The translations under genes were made by a program, and so were the position numbers. Positions 59,854 through 64,000 of a DNA stretch of 64,000 bases are shown one piece after another (positions within the stretch are counted from its first letter, which is position 1; the number at the start of each line of letters is the position of its first letter). Source of the stretch: Nocardia sp. NBC_00403 (lineage in GTDB: Bacteria; Actinomycetota; Actinomycetes; Mycobacteriales; Mycobacteriaceae); assembly GCF_036046055.1 (NCBI RefSeq), contig NZ_CP107939.1, positions 2,728,001-2,792,000 on the forward strand, given 5' to 3'. The notes beneath the pieces are model-generated. The model searched no databases. It saw only the letters and a list, made by a program, of their open reading frames with translations, and was not told the DNA's origin.

Positions 59854-60330
59854 TCAGCGAGTGCTCCACTTGTAGGTCTGCTTGCGCAACTTGAGGTAGA
59901 CCATGATCTCCGCATGCCGTACGTCGGGCAGCGTGCGCAGCCGGTTGGAGGCCAGGTCCAGCAGCGCCGCGTCATCGGTGCAGACCGCTTCGCACAGGAT
60001 GTCGTAGCGCCCGGCGCACTCGACCACATAGCTGATCTCGTCCATGGCGGTGAGGGCGTCGGCCACCGGCTGCAACGGTCCGTCGACGGTGATCGCGATC
60101 ATGGCCTGGCGAAAAAGCCCGACCTGCAAGGGATCCGAGACGGCGACGATCTGGATGACGCCGGCGTCCGACAGCCGCTGCACCCGCTGCCGGACGGCCG
60201 CCTCCGACAGTCCGACCGCCTTGCCGATGGTGGCGTAGGCCCGGCGTCCGTCCTCCTGGAGCTGGGCGATGATCCGCTTCGAGATGTCGTCGAGCACCGG
60301 CGCGGGCCGGTAGTTCTCCTGGTCGCTCAC
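59854..60330 (-). CDS. Lrp/AsnC-family regulator
   Basis: 158 residues. HTH: AYATIGKAVGLSEAAVRQRV (about 35-54), followed by the RAM ligand domain with VGLFRQAMIAITVDGPLQPV and YDILCEAVCTDDAALLDL. GTG at 60330 has AGGAAGG 9 bases upstream; an ATG at 60339 is directly against that site. It is 143 bases from the aminotransferase, on the same strand, and probably controls it in response to an amino acid. Confidence 0.9.
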   Translation of the reverse strand: MSDQENYRPAPVLDDISKRIIAQLQEDGRRAYATIGKAVGLSEAAVRQRVQRLSDAGVIQIVAVSDPLQVGLFRQAMIAITVDGPLQPVADALTAMDEISYVVECAGRYDILCEAVCTDDAALLDLASNRLRTLPDVRHAEIMVYLKLRKQTYKWSTR

Positions 60331-60471
60331 ACGCTGCATCCTTCCTCGAGGGTTGTGGTGAAAGCATCGGATGCGTCGAAATCGGACGCTTCGAACAACG
60401 AAATCCGTCGAATTTTACGATTGGCGACCTTTATATCGCAGTGACGCCCGCAGGTGTCGGGTCATCGTGGC

Positions 60472-61998
60472 TCAGGATCCGCGCGCCAGCAGCGCGAGCA
60501 GCAGCTCCGCGCGCACCCGGGCATTGTCGAGATCGCAGCCGAGCACACTCTGCGCCGTGGCGATCCGCTTGCGCAGCGTGTGCCGATGCGCCCCCGTCAC
60601 GGCCGCCGCCGATTCCCACTGTCCGTTGGACTCGAGGAATGCGCGCAGCGAGCTCAGCAGATCGGTGCCGTGCGTGCGGTCGTAGTCGGCCAGCGGGCTG
60701 AGCATGGTGTCGGCCATCGCGTTCAGCACCTGCCTGGTGGCGTCGAACGATAGCAATGAACGACCGGCCAGTTCGGTGAATTCCGCAGGGGGACCGCCAC
60801 GTTCGGCGGCGGAGGCAGCGAGCTCGGCATTCGCCAGCATCGCCGTGAGATCGTGCGGGGGATGCGCGCCGCTCAGTCCGAGACGGACCAGCTTTCTGGT
60901 CGCAGCATCGATCTCGGTCGCGAGCCTGCCGGCCAGCGCCGTGCCCTTGGCGGCGGGCAACACGACAAGCACCCGGTGTTCGAGGACGTGCATGAACAGG
61001 GGAAGTCCGGCGCGGACGAGCGCTGCTTCCAGTGTTACCCGCACTCCGGCGACCGCGCCCGTGGCGTCGCACTCGGCGACCAGGACGCGGATGCGGCCCT
61101 GTGCGTCGGCGGCCTGGGCCAGCTGTGCCCACGCCGGAGTGAGGTCGGCGTCGGTGCCGAGCAGCAGCCCGAGCGCGGTGCTATTGAGCAGGTGCTGTGC
61201 TGCTTGCAGCCGTGCAGGCTTCTCGAAATCGAGCGCGAGCAGCGAGTTGGCGTGCCCGAGCAGGATCTGATCGACAGCGCCGAGCGGTGCCGGGCTGACC
61301 ACCACCAGATCACCGTAGGAGCTGCGGCCGACGCTGATGCGCTGGTGCGTGATCGACATCCCCGAGGTATCGGTGTGGACGCTGCTCACCGATGCGGCCG
61401 GGTCCGCGGCAAGCGCCGCGCGCACCGTACGCAGCAGGTTGTCATCCGGCACACCCGGATGGCATTCGGTGACGGCGCCCGCCGAATCCAGCATCAGGAC
61501 CTTCGCACCGAGCGATACGGCCAATTCGCGGACGATGGCCTGCGCTCCTGCCTTGACCAGTGCTCTCGTCATGCGCGGTTGGGCGCGCGAGGCGCGCAGC
61601 AGTGCGTCGTGCTGTAGCTGTGCCAGCCGCGCGGTCACGCGTTCGACGATGGCCGCGAACGGCGTCGGCAACGGCACCTCGAAGAGCGGAATACCGATCG
61701 CGTCGGCCGCTTCCGCGAGATCCGCGGGCACCTCGGCGTGGGTTAGTCCGGTGCCGAATCCGACTGCGGCGACACCGCATTCGTCCAGGCCGCGCAGATA
61801 CTCGAGTCGGTCGCCTCCCGTGGCAGGCAGCCGCATCCCGGTGGTGAGCAGTAGTTCCCCGCCCGATAGCCAGCGGAACGGGCTTTCGAGCTCGGAGGTG
61901 ACGACGAGGTCGATCTCGCGGCCGACGCCTGCCGCGCCGCCTTTCAACCGCACCGCGAGATCGGGCTGGGACAACACCCAGCTAACAGGAACCGCCAT
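60472..61998 (-). CDS. PucR-family regulator
   Basis: 508 residues. The N-terminal PucR domain has VPVSWVLSQPDLAVRLKGGA and WLSGGELLLTTGMRLP; a GGDEF-like fold region lies in the middle; the C-terminal HTH_30 domain ends HRHTLRKRIATAQSVLGCDL. PucR-type proteins activate purine, allantoin or GABA catabolic genes. It is divergent from the aldehyde dehydrogenase gene across 133 bases, so that gene is the likely target. Confidence 0.9.
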   Translation of the reverse strand: MAVPVSWVLSQPDLAVRLKGGAAGVGREIDLVVTSELESPFRWLSGGELLLTTGMRLPATGGDRLEYLRGLDECGVAAVGFGTGLTHAEVPADLAEAADAIGIPLFEVPLPTPFAAIVERVTARLAQLQHDALLRASRAQPRMTRALVKAGAQAIVRELAVSLGAKVLMLDSAGAVTECHPGVPDDNLLRTVRAALAADPAASVSSVHTDTSGMSITHQRISVGRSSYGDLVVVSPAPLGAVDQILLGHANSLLALDFEKPARLQAAQHLLNSTALGLLLGTDADLTPAWAQLAQAADAQGRIRVLVAECDATGAVAGVRVTLEAALVRAGLPLFMHVLEHRVLVVLPAAKGTALAGRLATEIDAATRKLVRLGLSGAHPPHDLTAMLANAELAASAAERGGPPAEFTELAGRSLLSFDATRQVLNAMADTMLSPLADYDRTHGTDLLSSLRAFLESNGQWESAAAVTGAHRHTLRKRIATAQSVLGCDLDNARVRAELLLALLARGS

Positions 61999-62131
61999 CG
62001 CTGGTGAGTGTACAGAATGTCGAAGAATCGCCGGCGTCTTATCCATCTTGGCAGGGTGTCCGCGATGTGCCGCGGGGCACACTGACCTAGGCAAACCCCG
62101 GACAACGCACCGAGAGATGGACGGAAAACTA

Positions 62132-63562
62132 ATGTCGAGGCCTGCGCTCCAGAACTATATCGACGGCGAATTCGTGGCTTCGTCCGCCATCGAAACCCTC
62201 GACCTGGTGAATCCGGTGGACGAAACCATCGTCGGGCAAGCCCCGATCTCGAACAGGGCCGATATCGATGCCGCAATGGCGGCCGCGCAGCGAGCCTTCG
62301 AATCCTGGGGCCGGACCACCCCGAGTGTGCGGCAGGCGGTACTGCTGAAGCTGGCCGATGCCATCGAGGCGCACAGCGATGAACTGGTGGAGGCGCAATG
62401 CCGCAACACTGGACAGCCGAAGGCGGTCATCGCCGCCGAGGAGATCGCGGTGAGCGCCGATCAGATCAGATTCTTCGCAGGCGCCGCCCGAATGCTGGAG
62501 GGCAAGTCGGCCGGCGAGTACATGGCGGGCTTCACCTCCTACGTGCGTCGCGAGCCGATCGGTGTGGTCGGTCAGGTGACACCGTGGAACTACCCGTTCA
62601 TGATGGCGATCTGGAAGATCGGCCCCGCGCTGGCCGCGGGTAACACCATTGTGCTCAAACCGAGCGACACCACCCCGGAGAGCACCCTGGTGCTGGCCCG
62701 GCTGACCAAGGGCATCCTGCCCGATGGCGTGTTCAATGTCGTGCTCGGCGACGGCGGAACCGGCGCCGAGCTGGTCGGCCATCCGACGCCGGGGCTGGTC
62801 TCGATCACCGGATCGGTGCGCGCGGGCATCGCGGTCGCCGCGACGGCGGCACAGCAGGTCAAACGCACACATCTCGAGCTCGGCGGCAAAGCGCCCGCCG
62901 TGGTGTTCGGCGACGTCGATATCGAAACGGCCGCAAGCGGAATCGCCGAAGCGGCGTTCTTCAATGCGGGCCAGGACTGTACTGCGGCCACCCGCGTGCT
63001 CGTGCACGAGTCGATCCACGACCAGTTCGTGAACGCGTTGGTGAAGAAGGCGGAAATGCTGAAGCCCGGTCTGCCCGAGGATCCGGACACGTTCTACGGC
63101 CCGCTCAACAACATCAACCACTTCACCGAGGTGCTGCGCAAACTCGATGCACTGCCCGCGCACGCGAAGCTCGCTACCGGTGGAAAGCGCATGGGCGACA
63201 AGGGCTTCTTCGTGGAGCCGACCATCATTACCCAGGTGCTACAGGACGACGCCATCGTCCAGGACGAGACTTTCGGCCCGGTGCTGACGGTGCAGCCGTT
63301 CCGCGACGAAGCCCAGGCCATCGAATACGCCAACGGTGTCCGCTACGGGCTCGCGGCGAGTGTCTGGACCAAGGACCATGCCAGAGTGGAACGACTCACT
63401 CGCGCAATGGATTTCGGCGCGGTATGGGTGAACTGCCATATCCCGCTCGTCGCGGAGATGCCGCACGGTGGGTTCAAGCACTCCGGCTACGGCAAGGATC
63501 TCTCGGCCTACAGCGTGGAGGAATACACCCGCGTCAAGCACGTGATGAGTTCGCACGAGTAG
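62132..63562 (+). CDS. Aminobutyraldehyde-type aldehyde dehydrogenase
   Basis: 476 residues, NAD(P)+-dependent aldehyde dehydrogenase. The active site has the general base Glu in LELGGKAP and the catalytic Cys in FNAGQDCTAATR; TPWNYPFMMAIWKIGPALAA is the cofactor region. GQDCTAATR and GYGKDLSAYSVEEYTRVKH match gamma-aminobutyraldehyde dehydrogenases, which oxidise 4-aminobutanal from putrescine to GABA. An ATG 15 bases earlier is in frame. Divergent from PucR, followed by a universal stress gene after 13 bases. Confidence 0.92.
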   Translation: MSRPALQNYIDGEFVASSAIETLDLVNPVDETIVGQAPISNRADIDAAMAAAQRAFESWGRTTPSVRQAVLLKLADAIEAHSDELVEAQCRNTGQPKAVIAAEEIAVSADQIRFFAGAARMLEGKSAGEYMAGFTSYVRREPIGVVGQVTPWNYPFMMAIWKIGPALAAGNTIVLKPSDTTPESTLVLARLTKGILPDGVFNVVLGDGGTGAELVGHPTPGLVSITGSVRAGIAVAATAAQQVKRTHLELGGKAPAVVFGDVDIETAASGIAEAAFFNAGQDCTAATRVLVHESIHDQFVNALVKKAEMLKPGLPEDPDTFYGPLNNINHFTEVLRKLDALPAHAKLATGGKRMGDKGFFVEPTIITQVLQDDAIVQDETFGPVLTVQPFRDEAQAIEYANGVRYGLAASVWTKDHARVERLTRAMDFGAVWVNCHIPLVAEMPHGGFKHSGYGKDLSAYSVEEYTRVKHVMSSHE

Positions 63563-63575
63563 GGCGGGCACACAG

Positions 63576-64000
63576 ATGAGGTTGGTGGTCGGTTACCTCG
63601 CCACCCCGAGCGGCGCCGACGGTGTGGCGCTTGCCATCCGGCTTGCTCGGACCTTGGATGCGCAGCTGGATATCTGCATGGTGCTGCCGCCGGATCAGGT
63701 GGCGGCGGGCGCGGTGCCGACCGGCGGATATGAGGATGTGCTCGTCGAGCAGGCGCAGCAATGGCTGGCCGAAGCGGCGGCAGCGGTGCCGAACGACATT
63801 GTGGTCGAGACACATATCAGCTTCGACGAATCGTTCGCCGCCGGTCTGATCGAACAGGCCGAGAAATTGGCTGCCTCGGCGATCGTCATCGGCGCCGCCG
63901 GTGACGGCCTGATCGGCCGCCACTCCCTCGGTTCGGTCGCCGGCGACCTGCTGCATTCGGCGCCGGTCCCGCTGGCCTTGGCGCCGCGCGGCACCCGTCA
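63576..64000 (+). CDS. Universal stress protein, cut by the window edge
   Basis: At least 141 residues, no stop before the end of the window. It begins RLVVGYLATPSGADGVALAI and ends with ATP-loop-like LIGRHSLGSVAGDLLHSAPV and PLALAPRG, the usual UspA fold order. It starts 13 bases after the dehydrogenase and is likely in the same operon. In related actinobacteria an amine permease often follows, outside this window. Confidence 0.88.
   Translation, partial: MRLVVGYLATPSGADGVALAIRLARTLDAQLDICMVLPPDQVAAGAVPTGGYEDVLVEQAQQWLAEAAAAVPNDIVVETHISFDESFAAGLIEQAEKLAASAIVIGAAGDGLIGRHSLGSVAGDLLHSAPVPLALAPRGTR

Overview
The window is GC-rich actinobacterial chromosome and most likely comes from Nocardia or a close mycolic-acid-containing relative (Mycobacteriales). 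This is inferred from the kinds of genes present: an EthA/MymA-type monooxygenase divergent from a VirS-like AraC regulator, an LdtMt2-like L,D-transpeptidase lipoprotein, a LytR-CpsA-Psr enzyme, an Rv3235-like protein, luciferase-like and probable F420-dependent oxidoreductases, many TetR/MarR/MerR regulators, SnoaL-like small proteins, GTG/TTG starts, and an initiator tRNA without encoded CCA. No rRNA, CRISPR array or intact insertion sequence is visible.

Layout. 1-9.3 kb: oxidoreductases with their regulators (GMC enzyme, VirS/MymA-like pair, MarR/flavin monooxygenase pair with a clear operator), a membrane-anchored DUF5666-like protein, and a two-gene unit encoding a MerR-beta-clamp fusion and a TPR-like protein. 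9.4-19.5 kb: initiator tRNA with a strong terminator, hypothetical genes, an arginyl-tRNA synthetase, a TetR gene, a zinc-type CDF exporter, an SAM methyltransferase next to a PAS-GGDEF protein, a CGNR zinc-finger gene, a double-MerR regulator and a secreted protein. 19.9-24.5 kb: a complete sugar ABC importer (binding lipoprotein, single-domain ATPase, permease) followed by a ROK regulator, with a palindromic operator upstream.

24.7-36.5 kb: Rv3235-like protein, SnoaL-like protein facing a truncated Ada-AlkA-like gene across a large palindrome, mannitol-type dehydrogenase, WGR/beta-propeller protein, deaminase, cell-envelope enzymes (L,D-transpeptidase, LCP protein), a YceI protein and a two-gene flavin monooxygenase system. 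36.6-46.2 kb: a small probably leaderless HTH gene whose promoter lies inside a long palindrome, a frameshifted serine hydrolase, TetR/MFS and TetR/hydrolase divergent pairs with visible operators, a secreted Nocardia-type protein, a sirtuin and a DUF72 protein.

46.2-50.2 kb is a decay zone. Intact DoxX, SnoaL and amino-acid permease genes are interleaved with remnants of an ester cyclase, an FMN reductase with an internal inversion, a SigJ-like sigma factor, a serine recombinase, a VOC protein and a DUF5753/DUF397 pair. 50.2-64 kb: a large TPR-like protein, an F420-type oxidoreductase overlapping an SRPBCC gene, an HxlR regulator, a secreted glycosidase-like protein divergent from a polysaccharide deacetylase, a lipoprotein/membrane-protein pair, and a likely amine/GABA catabolic cluster (class III aminotransferase, Lrp regulator, PucR regulator, aminobutyraldehyde-type dehydrogenase) ending in a universal stress protein cut by the window edge.
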